DNA from: Bacteroidia bacterium | GTDB taxonomy: Bacteria; Bacteroidota; Bacteroidia; AKYH767-A; OLB10 | Direction of reading: 5' to 3' | Length of the DNA stretch: 64,000 nt | Assembly (NCBI GenBank): GCA_016788065.1 | Contig: JAEUTI010000092.1 | Location: 34,448 to 98,447 of the forward strand | Shown here: in pieces, positions 1-7,828 of the stretch | Layout: every line of letters begins with the position of its first letter | How positions within the stretch are numbered: the stretch's first letter is position 1 | The notes under the pieces: model-generated | Told to the model about the DNA's origin: nothing | The model's input: only the letters and a program-made list of their open reading frames with translations | Database searches by the model: none | Position numbers and translations under genes: made by a program

Positions 1-188
1 CTCCAACTCTTGTCATTGGTCATTCTTTTTTGAATCATCTGCTCAATTGCATCCATGCGGTCTCCATAAGTCGGATCCTCTTGTAACAATCGTGCATGAT
101 TCGCCATTGTTCCGCAACGGTCAACCTGGGCATAGACAGACCCCAGTGACAACCATAGCACACTTACTAGTAGTAATACTTTTTTCAT
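1..188 (-). CDS. Secreted M43 (pappalysin-like) metalloprotease, N-terminal fragment
   Basis: Reading from the ATG at 188 leftwards gives 62 residues before the window edge. There is a clear Sec signal peptide (MKKVLLLVSVLWLSLGSVYA, cleavage before Q21), then a segment beginning VDRCGTMANHARLLQEDP that leads into a helical stretch containing RMDAIEQMIQKRM. This Cys-Gly-Thr-Met opening followed by a charged helix is the usual mature start of Bacteroidota M43 pappalysin-family zinc proteases, which are normally exported and carry a T9SS tail. The catalytic HExxHxxGxxH region lies outside the window, so the assignment rests on the N-terminus only. It is divergent from the response regulator at 580. 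Confidence 0.65.
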   Translation of the reverse strand, partial: MKKVLLLVSVLWLSLGSVYAQVDRCGTMANHARLLQEDPTYGDRMDAIEQMIQKRMTNDKSW

Positions 189-579
189 GAGTGGTTTTTG
201 TTTGTTTATTGATTTAGTTTATAAATTGATTTGTGTTATGCTAGGTAAGAAGGTGATTTTGAAAAATAAGTAGACAAAGTTAAGGAATATATTCTTTTTT
301 GCGGCAACACCTCTGTTTTTTTACAATTGTAGTTTTGTGCATTTCCGAACAGTTTTAATGTGTTGATATTCAATAAAGTGATATAAATTTGAAGTTCATT
401 TGTTCATAAAAATCTGCTTCATATTTAAGGTTCCGGTTTTAATCTTTGAAATCAGGTACTTCGAATTTTGAGAAATTGAGATATGGCATTGCATCAACTG
501 AATGTCATATTCGGGTCAAATTAAACAATGCATTAGTCTGAATTGAAAATTCACTGATTTTATGTCGTATATTTAGGTC
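189..579. other. Intergenic region between divergent genes
   Basis: This 391-base AT-rich stretch separates the protease fragment from the response regulator. No coding potential or RNA gene is visible. A -7-like element (TATATTTA, 568-575) stands only four bases before the regulator's ATG. I could not find a convincing TAnnTTTG element for the leftward protease gene. Confidence 0.5.
568..575 (+). promoter_or_regulatory. -7-like promoter element before the response regulator
   Basis: TATATTTA resembles the Bacteroidota -7 box TAnnTTTG with one mismatch. ATTG (542-545) could be the -33 element at a long 22-base spacing. The ATG begins four bases after the box, so transcription would start at or next to the start codon. 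Confidence 0.35.
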
Positions 580-1278
580 ATGAAACATCGCATTTTATTA
601 GTCGAAGATGAACTGTCACTTAGTGATACCATTAAGTTGAACCTCGAGCTGGAAGGTTATACAGTTCAGACAGCAAAAGACGGCAAATCCGCACTACGAA
701 TTTTTAAAGGTGAGCGGTTTAATCTGGTTATTCTCGATGTTATGCTTCCGGAAATGGACGGCTTTACCGTTTGTGAAGCAATTCGCCTCGAAAATAATGA
801 AATACCTATTCTGTTCTTAACGGCAAAAAATTCATCGGCCGATCGCATCAATGGCCTTAAAATAGGCGGTGACGATTATCTTACCAAGCCTTTTAATCTG
901 GAAGAACTGTTATTAAGGGTTCAAAATCTGCTCCGTCGCTCTACCAAGGCTTCTGATGGAAATGGTTTGCTGGAATATCAGATAGCCGACAAGAAAATTA
1001 ATTTTTCTCAGTTGGAAATAATTCAGGGTGAGGATGTTATACGTCTGACGCGCAAAGAGGCCCTATTGCTGAAATTGCTGATTGAAAGACGTAATGAAGT
1101 GGTTTCAAGAGAGCATATTCTGGAAACTGTGTGGGGATACGATATTTATCCTTCTACCAGAACTATCGATAATTTCATAGTTTCCTTCCGAAAATACTTT
1201 GAAAAAGATCCCGGAAACCCGCAATTTTTTCAATCGGTAAGAGGAATTGGTTATAGATTTGTGGATCTGATGAGATGA
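580..1278 (+). CDS. OmpR/PhoB-family response regulator
   Basis: This 232-residue DNA-binding response regulator has a receiver domain (about residues 3-118) with the acidic pair E9/D10, phospho-acceptor D53 in LVILDVMLPEMDG, T81 and K103 (TKPF). A winged-helix transcriptional regulatory domain follows (about 135-230), recognisable from RLTRKEALLLKLL, the TRTIDNFIVSFRKYF recognition-helix region and the closing VRGIGYRF. It would bind DNA as a dimer when phosphorylated. No histidine kinase gene is adjacent, so it looks like an orphan regulator or is paired in trans. A -7-like box abuts the start codon, so the mRNA may have almost no leader. Confidence 0.93.
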   Translation: MKHRILLVEDELSLSDTIKLNLELEGYTVQTAKDGKSALRIFKGERFNLVILDVMLPEMDGFTVCEAIRLENNEIPILFLTAKNSSADRINGLKIGGDDYLTKPFNLEELLLRVQNLLRRSTKASDGNGLLEYQIADKKINFSQLEIIQGEDVIRLTRKEALLLKLLIERRNEVVSREHILETVWGYDIYPSTRTIDNFIVSFRKYFEKDPGNPQFFQSVRGIGYRFVDLMR

Positions 1279-1380
1279 GAAATTGTTGAAAGATGGAGTT
1301 TTTACAACAATTTTGGAGGATTTCATGATATTTCTGTGGTATTTCGCCAAAAAGTGAACCTCAAAGCACGATTTTAAGTA

Positions 1381-1388
1381 TACTTTTG
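1381..1388 (+). promoter_or_regulatory. -7 element TACTTTTG before the cupin-8 gene
   Basis: TACTTTTG fits TAnnTTTG exactly and ends four bases before the ATG at 1393. No good TTTG is seen about 20 bases upstream. Transcription would start at the ATG, or the real start is the second ATG at 1405. Confidence 0.45.
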
Positions 1389-1392
1389 ACTT

Positions 1393-2277
1393 ATGCTTAA
1401 TAATATGGAAACAGGATCAATTGAAAGACGTTCCGGTCTGAACTGGGATCAGTTTGTGGAACAGTATGTAGTTACCAATAAGCCGGTGATAATTACTGAT
1501 GCGGCAGCTACCTGGAAAGCTCATGAGCTTTTTACTCCCGAATATTTTAAAACTAATTTCCCGGAAAAAACTGCCGGTATAGGAGGTAAGCGATATGCTA
1601 TGAAAGATTATGTGGATTTGATGCTGACCGCTACAGAAGAAAATCCCGCTCCATATCCTTTCAAAATCGATATTGAAAAGAATTTCAGAGAACTTTTACC
1701 CATGATTTCTCCCGGTTTCAGTGTACTTGCGAAAAACCGGTTGAAGAGTAAATTAATTACTAAACGTGTAATTCCGCAGGCTTCCACACTCGAAATATTT
1801 TTTGGTGGTAAATCAGGCTGGTTCCCTTATATTCACTAAGATCTTTATGGTTTGTATGCGATTGTTACACAAGTTTACGGTCGCAAACAATTCATAGTTT
1901 ATGAACCTGGTCAGGAAGCATTTCTTTATCCAGAAAAAGAACATCCGTGGAAATCAGGTGTGCACGAATATTACAAACCGGATTATGAAAAATATCCGTT
2001 GTTTAAGAATGCAAAACCAATAACAGATATTGTACATCCGGGAGAAACAATTTTTGTTCCTAAAGGCTGGTGGCATACCGCACGCTCACTAGAACCTACA
2101 ATCTCTATTGCACAAGATCTTCTTACCAAACATAACTGGGATGTCTTTGAAAGAGATGTACTCTTCTACAAGAAAAAAGAAGGTGCCGTGAAAGCACTTG
2201 CCTACGGAATGTATCTCAAATATGCGCAGGCCGGTATCTGGTTCAAAGAGAATTTTGGTAGTTATCAGGAAGAATAA
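1393..2277 (+). pseudogene. Cupin-8/JmjC-like oxygenase gene interrupted by an in-frame TAA
   Basis: The first part (1393-1839, 148 codons) and the second (1840-2277) are in the same frame and together encode one cupin-like JmjC (cupin_8) protein of about 294 residues. Family members are Fe(II)/2-oxoglutarate-type hydroxylases of proteins or small molecules. The upstream part carries the typical start (WDQFVEQYVVTNKPVIITDA) and the fold up to FPYIH. The downstream part continues DLYGLYAIVTQVYGRKQF and ends with the distal histidine region VPKGWWHTA. The TAA at 1837-1839 falls exactly at the x of the HxD iron-binding motif, where Tyr (TAT/TAC) would be expected, so one substitution explains it. 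The start may be 1405 (second ATG), because a -7-like box ends at 1388. It is either a young pseudogene or a sequence error. Confidence 0.8.
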
Positions 2278-2300
2278 CAGAGCTCTAACGGATTTGAAAT

Positions 2301-2340
2301 TTCATAACAAACAACTATTTTTGGAGTTGTTTGTTATGAA
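2301..2340 (+). terminator. Long perfect hairpin between the cupin-8 gene and the membrane protein gene
   Basis: TTCATAACAAACAACT (2301-2316) is repeated as its exact reverse complement at 2325-2340, giving a 16-bp perfect stem with an 8-base loop. It starts 23 bases after the cupin-8 stop codon, which fits a terminator. The T-run is weak, however, and the -33 box of the next gene (TTTG, 2330-2333) lies inside the right arm, so an operator role is also possible. Confidence 0.6.
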
Positions 2341-2362
2341 TTATTAGTACCAACTATCTGTG
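2330..2362 (+). promoter_or_regulatory. Promoter of the membrane protein gene
   Basis: TTTG (2330-2333), 21 bases of spacer and TATCTGTG (2355-2362) match the Bacteroidota -33/-7 pattern with one mismatch. The ATG at 2365 starts two bases after the -7 box, implying a leaderless or nearly leaderless transcript. Confidence 0.45.
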
Positions 2363-2364
2363 TT

Positions 2365-2745
2365 ATGAGTTCAAATGGAGCAGCAATGCCTTTTCTTGCC
2401 AAATTAATTACCACGTCTCTGGCTGTAATTATTGTTTCATGGTTTCTTCCCGGTGTTGAGATCGAAAATGCACTTACAGCTATTATTCTGTCAATAGTCT
2501 TGGCTATCTTGAATATTTTTGTAAAACCAATTCTTATTTTTCTCACTCTTCCAATTACACTAATTACCCTAGGCCTGTTTCTGATTGTAGTGAATGCACT
2601 CATTATTTTACTCGCAGCAGAAATAGTTCCCGGTTTTTCAATCGATGGTTTTTGGTGGGCAGTTCTGTTTAGCCTGATTTTATCTTTCGTGACCGCTGTG
2701 CTGGAAACTTTGCAGCAATCAATTTCAGGAAATAACGAAGATTAG
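2365..2745 (+). CDS. Phage_holin_4_2/YvlD-family small membrane protein
   Basis: This 126-residue integral membrane protein has about four hydrophobic helices (residues 9-27, 33-50, 54-80 and 93-113). The segment ILNIFVKPILIFLTLPITLITLGLF is the hallmark of the YvlD/Phage_holin_4_2 family. That family is named after holins but is widespread on bacterial chromosomes as small inner-membrane proteins of unknown role. There are no phage genes nearby, so lysis is unlikely to be its job. It converges on the AddB-like gene with a gap of only ten bases and no separate terminator. Confidence 0.85.
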   Translation: MSSNGAAMPFLAKLITTSLAVIIVSWFLPGVEIENALTAIILSIVLAILNIFVKPILIFLTLPITLITLGLFLIVVNALIILLAAEIVPGFSIDGFWWAVLFSLILSFVTAVLETLQQSISGNNED

Positions 2746-2755
2746 TCAACGTAAT

Positions 2756-5554
2756 TTACCTCTGACAAATAGTTCTGAACTCGCAGAAAGAACATGTTTT
2801 TAAATCGTCAGTCTGAGTAAATGGTTTTACAGGATCCAGTATGGATGCAATCAACTGGGTTAGATATTGAGTGAACATCATCATTGTTTCTTCATTCGAA
2901 ATTTCACTGTTTTCTGGCCATTTTATGCCATCACATAACGATGAAGCAACATAAAATCCTGCCTTGATCACCTTGCCGGGATGCAGGTCTTGATATATTT
3001 TCGAATAAAAATTTAACTGAAAAAGTGTTTTCTTTTTTGGATCTGTAAAAATGGAATCAAATTCCTTCGTTTTTAAAACGACTTTTCCAGTTTTGTAATC
3101 GATGATTCGCACTGTGCCATTTTGTTCATCAACACGATCGAATTTACCATATAAATTTATTGGGAGTCCGTTAACCGGAATGGTGGAGCGATAGGTTCCT
3201 TCCAATTGTTCAATAGTAAATGGAGTATCTTTCTTATCTTGCTGAAGCATTCGTTTCACAAGCTCCCTGATTACTTCGGCAAGTAAAATATCATTTCCAT
3301 GCAAATCCGCAGCCTCTGTTTTAAACACTTCTCTTATGGCGCGATCAACAGCTTCGTCTGCTTGTAATAATAATGCGTCAATTATTGCTGCATCGATTTG
3401 TGGTGTACACGAGCCATATAGCAACTCGAGTGCCCGGTGCAGAATATTTCCAAAAATATCTGCTTCAATAGATTCACCAACAGTATCGTGTTCCTTCAGA
3501 TAAGCAATGTACCGGAAGTAAAATTGTAACTTGCAACTGATATAGGTGGTTAATGCTGAACTTGAAAATGATCTGAAATTTTCCTGCTGACCAGTAAACC
3601 TTTGTAATTGCTCCAGAATTTTTTCGTCCTTAATTATAGATATTGGTTGGACCGTTTCCTGAAGGATAGGAGTAGAGATTATTTTTTTTGATATGGTGAG
3701 CCGGCTACCCATGTATTCTTTTAACTCCTGCTCCAATTGCAAAAGATACCGGCTTGGTTCACCACCACCGGTTTTTCCAACTTCCGTATTATAAATCAGA
3801 AATGCTTTTTCAGCTTTGTGAAACAGTCTGTAAAAATGATAGGAGAAACTGGCATCCTGATCTTCATAAGTGGCAAGACCAAATCCTTTTCTCAATGCAT
3901 AAGGTATAAATGATTTACCTGCACTGCTGGCAGGTAAGATGCCTTCGTTACATCCAATGATGATTATGTTTTTGAAATCCAGGGCACGCGTTTCCAGGAA
4001 ACCCATTACCTGTAATCCTTTAACAGGCTCTCCCGTAAATGGAACTTTTAAACCGGCAATACATTCCCGAACCATCTGCCATCCGGTCTCAACCGGAATT
4101 TCAGATGAATGCGAAGAAAGAATATCTGCCAGTAAACGAACCTCTGTAGCAATGAATGATAAAACGGCATCTTCAAAATAAACTACGTTACCCGACTTCT
4201 CTGATAAGTTCAGATGAATAAGCTCCAATATTTTATCAAGGTAAGAAAATAAACCGTTGGTATCAGGTATCGCTTCACATAAAATAACTGCACCGTTCAA
4301 TGCATACATACGATTAATGGCTTCCAGATCATAGTATTGGAAGTTGGTATCGTCAATATCAATAGGGTGTTTCGTAACAACGGATGCCAGCAATGGATGG
4401 TTCAGTAGTGAACTTATATCTTTGTGATTATATCTGATTTCTCCGTTTTTACTGATTCGCTTGCTTTTTTGAAGCTGTCTCAATTGATCCAGCAGCACAA
4501 TAAACTGACTTTCTTTCAATGGGTAACCCATCGTCACATTGATGGTTGGTACCAGATGCGGAATCGCATACAGAACCGGGAATAGCAAATTTTCATCAGC
4601 CAGTATTATGGCAGTACTGTTTATGTCGATAGCATTTGAGCTGATTAAATCACTAATCAGTTCTCCCGCATATTTGGCTTGCCCTACCTGCAATGGAACA
4701 CCTGCAAATTCCAGTTGTTTATCTCCGCTTCCAAAATGGTTTTCAATCCAGTTAGATGTTTCATTTATCAGTGGTGTCTTTCTGAAATAATACCCGGCTT
4801 CATGAATGGTGTTGTTAATATAATATTCATCACCATCCCAATACAGAGAAACCTGAAACTTCTTACTTAGTTGAGAAATGACTTCTTCTTCAGCACGAGA
4901 GAAACCATAAAATCCTGCAAATACAAAATGATCAAAGTTACTGGTGAAAGTGCCTTTTTTGAGTTGCTCAATCAGATCCCTGTAGGCTTTGCCTTCATAA
5001 GATTGATTTTTATCGGTGAGCAATTTATCATATGCTTCATAAATTTCGTAGAGTCTGTTCCAGCTCTTAATGAATTCATTTTGCAGATACGTTAATTTTT
5101 CTTCGTTAAATGATGCTACGAACTCCTGGATCCAATGCAATGATTCGGCTTCAGGTAAAAATGCCGCTTCGATTTTACGTAACTCACTGATATTGGCAAA
5201 AAGTCGGGAAGGCTCATAAAGTTGTTTGTCGATTTCATCGAAATCATTCAACATCATCTGGCCCCAGCCATAAAAGCGGCCAAAATCCTGCTCCGGCCAA
5301 TGCTTTTTATAGACTTCATACAACGAAAGCAACAAAGGAATATCTTCTGTAACGCCTGTCTTTATGTGCTTAGCCACAAAGTCTCCAATTCCCATAACAC
5401 CCGGAGCCCAGACAGGTTTGTCGTGTGCTGCGGCAAACTCTTTTCTGAATATGAGACAAGCTCTTCTGGTTGGAAAAATGATACAAACCTTCCGATAGTC
5501 GCCGTGATAGGTATTTCGTATTTCGGTAATTATTCTCTGTATGAAGGAATGCAT
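2756..5554 (-). CDS. AddB-like PD-(D/E)XK nuclease/inactive helicase
   Basis: This 932-residue protein resembles the AddB subunit of AddAB-type DNA double-strand-break resection enzymes. The N-terminus (FPTRRACLIFRKEF, about residues 27-40) sits where a Walker A would be but lacks GxGKT, as in the degenerate UvrD-like folds of this family. The C-terminal third holds a RecB-type nuclease: D806 in GKFDRVD, then D819-Y-K821 in IIDYKTGK. Four cysteines, C674 in YISCKLQFYF and C921, C924 and C930 in the terminal CSFCEFRTIC, make the 4Fe-4S staple known from AddB nucleases. The helicase-nuclease partner AddA is not in this window. Transcribed alone, away from the chitinase gene. Confidence 0.85.
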   Translation of the reverse strand: MHSFIQRIITEIRNTYHGDYRKVCIIFPTRRACLIFRKEFAAAHDKPVWAPGVMGIGDFVAKHIKTGVTEDIPLLLSLYEVYKKHWPEQDFGRFYGWGQMMLNDFDEIDKQLYEPSRLFANISELRKIEAAFLPEAESLHWIQEFVASFNEEKLTYLQNEFIKSWNRLYEIYEAYDKLLTDKNQSYEGKAYRDLIEQLKKGTFTSNFDHFVFAGFYGFSRAEEEVISQLSKKFQVSLYWDGDEYYINNTIHEAGYYFRKTPLINETSNWIENHFGSGDKQLEFAGVPLQVGQAKYAGELISDLISSNAIDINSTAIILADENLLFPVLYAIPHLVPTINVTMGYPLKESQFIVLLDQLRQLQKSKRISKNGEIRYNHKDISSLLNHPLLASVVTKHPIDIDDTNFQYYDLEAINRMYALNGAVILCEAIPDTNGLFSYLDKILELIHLNLSEKSGNVVYFEDAVLSFIATEVRLLADILSSHSSEIPVETGWQMVRECIAGLKVPFTGEPVKGLQVMGFLETRALDFKNIIIIGCNEGILPASSAGKSFIPYALRKGFGLATYEDQDASFSYHFYRLFHKAEKAFLIYNTEVGKTGGGEPSRYLLQLEQELKEYMGSRLTISKKIISTPILQETVQPISIIKDEKILEQLQRFTGQQENFRSFSSSALTTYISCKLQFYFRYIAYLKEHDTVGESIEADIFGNILHRALELLYGSCTPQIDAAIIDALLLQADEAVDRAIREVFKTEAADLHGNDILLAEVIRELVKRMLQQDKKDTPFTIEQLEGTYRSTIPVNGLPINLYGKFDRVDEQNGTVRIIDYKTGKVVLKTKEFDSIFTDPKKKTLFQLNFYSKIYQDLHPGKVIKAGFYVASSLCDGIKWPENSEISNEETMMMFTQYLTQLIASILDPVKPFTQTDDLKTCSFCEFRTICQR

Positions 5555-5680
5555 CTCACTTGAAAATTTATTTCTGTGATTGTGAAAGTGTAAATAGTTA
5601 ACAAGAATGTTGAAAACACAAATTGTTCACGGACAAATATAATTACTTAGGGCAGTATTTTTATCCCCGGATCAAAAAAT

Positions 5681-7153
5681 ATGATGAAAAAACTTACTTA
5701 TTCACTAATAATTGCCCTCTTTTCATTCACAGTTACTGCTCAGCCTTGCAAGGAAGTTGTTGGTTATTATGCCGGATGGAAGTATCATAAACGAAATAAA
5801 CTGGTTAATCCCGCAACTATTATCTATTCTAATTATACAATTATTAATTACGCTTTTTTTAAGCCATTGCCCGGTGGTGAGGTGGTTCCGGGAGATGCTC
5901 ACACCGATAATCTGATTTTATTGGGAACCAGGAATCAGCAAATGCAACACGATAAAAGTACATCCCTTGTTTATAAAGCGCATCAAAATGGTGTGAAGGT
6001 TGTTGTTTCGGTTGGTGGCTGGACCTGGTCATCGCATTTTCCGGCAATTGCTGCGGACCCATCTAAAAGAAAAAACTTTGTAAACTCCTGTATCGGAATT
6101 GTTCGCAAATATGGTGTCGATGGAATTGATATTGATTGGGAATATCCCGGACATGCTCCGCATAATGGAACACCCGACGATAAAGCCAATCTCACTTCAT
6201 TGATTTCTGAATTAAAAGCAGCTTTGGTTAAAACCGGAATTTCGGATGGCAAAAATTACCTTTTGACCTTCGCAACCGGACCAGCACAAAAACACATGGC
6301 TCAAATCGATTGGGCCAGAGTAGAGCCTCAGTTGGATCTGATTCATTTGATGTCGTATAATTATTATGGTGCATGGGATAAAACCACGAATCACAACACT
6401 CCTTTATACAAACCTGCAACCGGAAATTTCCGGTATAATGTCGATCATTCGGTAACGCTATTGACCGATACTTTTAACATTCCTTCCTCCAAAATCACTC
6501 TTGGTTTAGCCTTTTACGGACGAACAGCAACCTTTCAGGATGAAGTTGCCCTCCATGCGCCTTCCACCGGTATTGATGCCCTTTCTTTTCCTGATGAAAA
6601 GGGTACGCCTTCCTACTTTAATATTATGCTAAAGCAAAACCTGTTTGATAAAGAATTTGATGAAGTTGCTAAAGTGCCTTACCTGACCGGTAAAAACGGG
6701 AGCAAGGCTTTTGTGAGTTTTGATGATGAAAATTCAATTGGTCAGAAAACAGCATTTGCTGTTCAAAAAAATATGGCCGGAGTAGTGATTTGGGATATTT
6801 CCGGCGACTATATCGAAACTAAACCCGGTTCCGGTAAAATTGCCGGGACTCCGCTTTGCAATGCTATTCTCGCAAATACTTGTCAGGGCGCAATTGCTTC
6901 GGGAAAGATTATGGATTTCGGGTTAAAAGCATATCCAAACCCGGTTTTGGATGAGATGGATATTGTTTGGTCTGAATCGGTGTTTTCGCCCTCTATTGAA
7001 GTGTTATCTGCTTCCGGACAGCAGGTTTTTTCTGGTAGTTCAATTCAAGGTAACCAGTTGAAAATTAATACTTCCAGCTGGTCTTCCGGAATCTATTTGG
7101 TGAGCATCTCAGCACCCAACGAAAAGGCTTCGGTGAAAGTAGTAAAATTGTAA
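5681..7153 (+). CDS. Secreted GH18 chitinase with T9SS sorting domain
   Basis: This 490-residue enzyme hydrolyses beta-1,4-linked N-acetylglucosamine polymers outside the cell. It has a signal peptide (residues 1-20, ending TVTAQ), then a GH18 TIM barrel of about 380 residues starting at VVGYYAGW. The catalytic signature DGIDIDWEYPG gives the DxxDxDxE residues D147, D150, D152 and E154, with E154 the proton donor. SVGGW (beta-3) and the late VVIWDISGD strand with its conserved Trp are also visible. The last 75 or so residues (YPNPVLDEMDIVW to GIYLVSISAPNEKASVKVVKL) are a type A T9SS sorting domain, directing export and surface attachment. It heads a run of secreted proteins. Confidence 0.95.
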   Translation: MMKKLTYSLIIALFSFTVTAQPCKEVVGYYAGWKYHKRNKLVNPATIIYSNYTIINYAFFKPLPGGEVVPGDAHTDNLILLGTRNQQMQHDKSTSLVYKAHQNGVKVVVSVGGWTWSSHFPAIAADPSKRKNFVNSCIGIVRKYGVDGIDIDWEYPGHAPHNGTPDDKANLTSLISELKAALVKTGISDGKNYLLTFATGPAQKHMAQIDWARVEPQLDLIHLMSYNYYGAWDKTTNHNTPLYKPATGNFRYNVDHSVTLLTDTFNIPSSKITLGLAFYGRTATFQDEVALHAPSTGIDALSFPDEKGTPSYFNIMLKQNLFDKEFDEVAKVPYLTGKNGSKAFVSFDDENSIGQKTAFAVQKNMAGVVIWDISGDYIETKPGSGKIAGTPLCNAILANTCQGAIASGKIMDFGLKAYPNPVLDEMDIVWSESVFSPSIEVLSASGQQVFSGSSIQGNQLKINTSSWSSGIYLVSISAPNEKASVKVVKL

Positions 7154-7168
7154 AAATTGAGGTTCTGC

Positions 7169-7199
7169 TTTGAATGAATGGCTATTGTGGCTATCTTTG
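7169..7199 (+). promoter_or_regulatory. Promoter of the propeptide-like lipoprotein gene
   Basis: TTTG (7169-7172), 19 bases and TATCTTTG (7192-7199) form a perfect Bacteroidota -33/-7 promoter. It is followed after a 19-base gap by the ATG at 7219. It probably also drives the metalloprotease gene that follows. Confidence 0.85.
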
Positions 7200-7218
7200 A
7201 GATTCATCCGAATTTGCC

Positions 7219-7791
7219 ATGAAAATTAGCTTTTTAGTCTGTGCCATTATCACTGTTTCAGTAGTTGTTTCCTGCAAAAACAGGGAAGGATCTTTACCTG
7301 CAAATGTTGCACCAGCTCAGGTTTCCAATCCCGTTTTGTTTGAGGATGTGGTTAATGCACCAGCTGATTTATCATGTCCTGATAAAATTTTCCCTACCAG
7401 TTACCGGTTGCTAAAAGTCGATTATCCTGCATTGTGGAAGCTAATGGTAATTCAGGGCGAAACTGCCGGTGCACTTGCAAAGGATACCATTGTACTTTCT
7501 ATACCATTGCCTGAAGGCGGAACCGAAGATTTTATAATGACCCAGGTGAAAGTGATGGCCCCCGAACTGGCGGCGAAATACCCAAACATAAAAACATATT
7601 CCGGCACCAGTAAGGTTTATGCAACGGACAAGATAAGAGCTGATATTTCACCTCAAGGCTTTCGTGCCATGATTCAAAGTACCCGTGGTGCATTTGTTAT
7701 AGATCCTTATTGTAAAAATGATTCCATTCATGCAATAAGTTATTACAGAAAGTTTCTGCCCGAAAATTCTAAACAAGATTTCGAAAGATAA
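7219..7791 (+). CDS. Lipoprotein resembling a free-standing metalloprotease propeptide
   Basis: This 190-residue protein has a lipoprotein signal (MKISFLVCAIITVSVVVSC, lipid-modified C19) and no catalytic motif. Residues of about 88-180 align by eye with the propeptide of the next gene product: APELAAKYPNIKTYSG (114-129) matches HPDLAARYPDITTYSG (107-122 of the protease), and the flanking IPLPEGG, GFRAMI, VIDP and ISYYRKF match IPMPDGS, GFHAMI, FIDP and MVYYTRHF. The protease gene begins 37 bases downstream on the same strand, so they are probably co-transcribed. A role as membrane-anchored inhibitor, chaperone or holder of the protease is inference. It could also be the remnant of a duplicated protease gene, but the ORF is intact and ends cleanly. 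Confidence 0.75.
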   Translation: MKISFLVCAIITVSVVVSCKNREGSLPANVAPAQVSNPVLFEDVVNAPADLSCPDKIFPTSYRLLKVDYPALWKLMVIQGETAGALAKDTIVLSIPLPEGGTEDFIMTQVKVMAPELAAKYPNIKTYSGTSKVYATDKIRADISPQGFRAMIQSTRGAFVIDPYCKNDSIHAISYYRKFLPENSKQDFER

Positions 7792-7828
7792 AATATCCAT
7801 ACGTAAACTACCAACTTAAATACTTCTT

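Noticed and set aside
1837..1839. TAA read as tyrosine (alternative genetic code)
   Set aside because: Many other genes in the window end properly at TAA, including nearly all ribosomal genes, so recoding is not supported.
2365..2745. Prophage suggested by the holin-like family name
   Set aside because: There are no other phage genes around; this family is common on chromosomes independent of phages.
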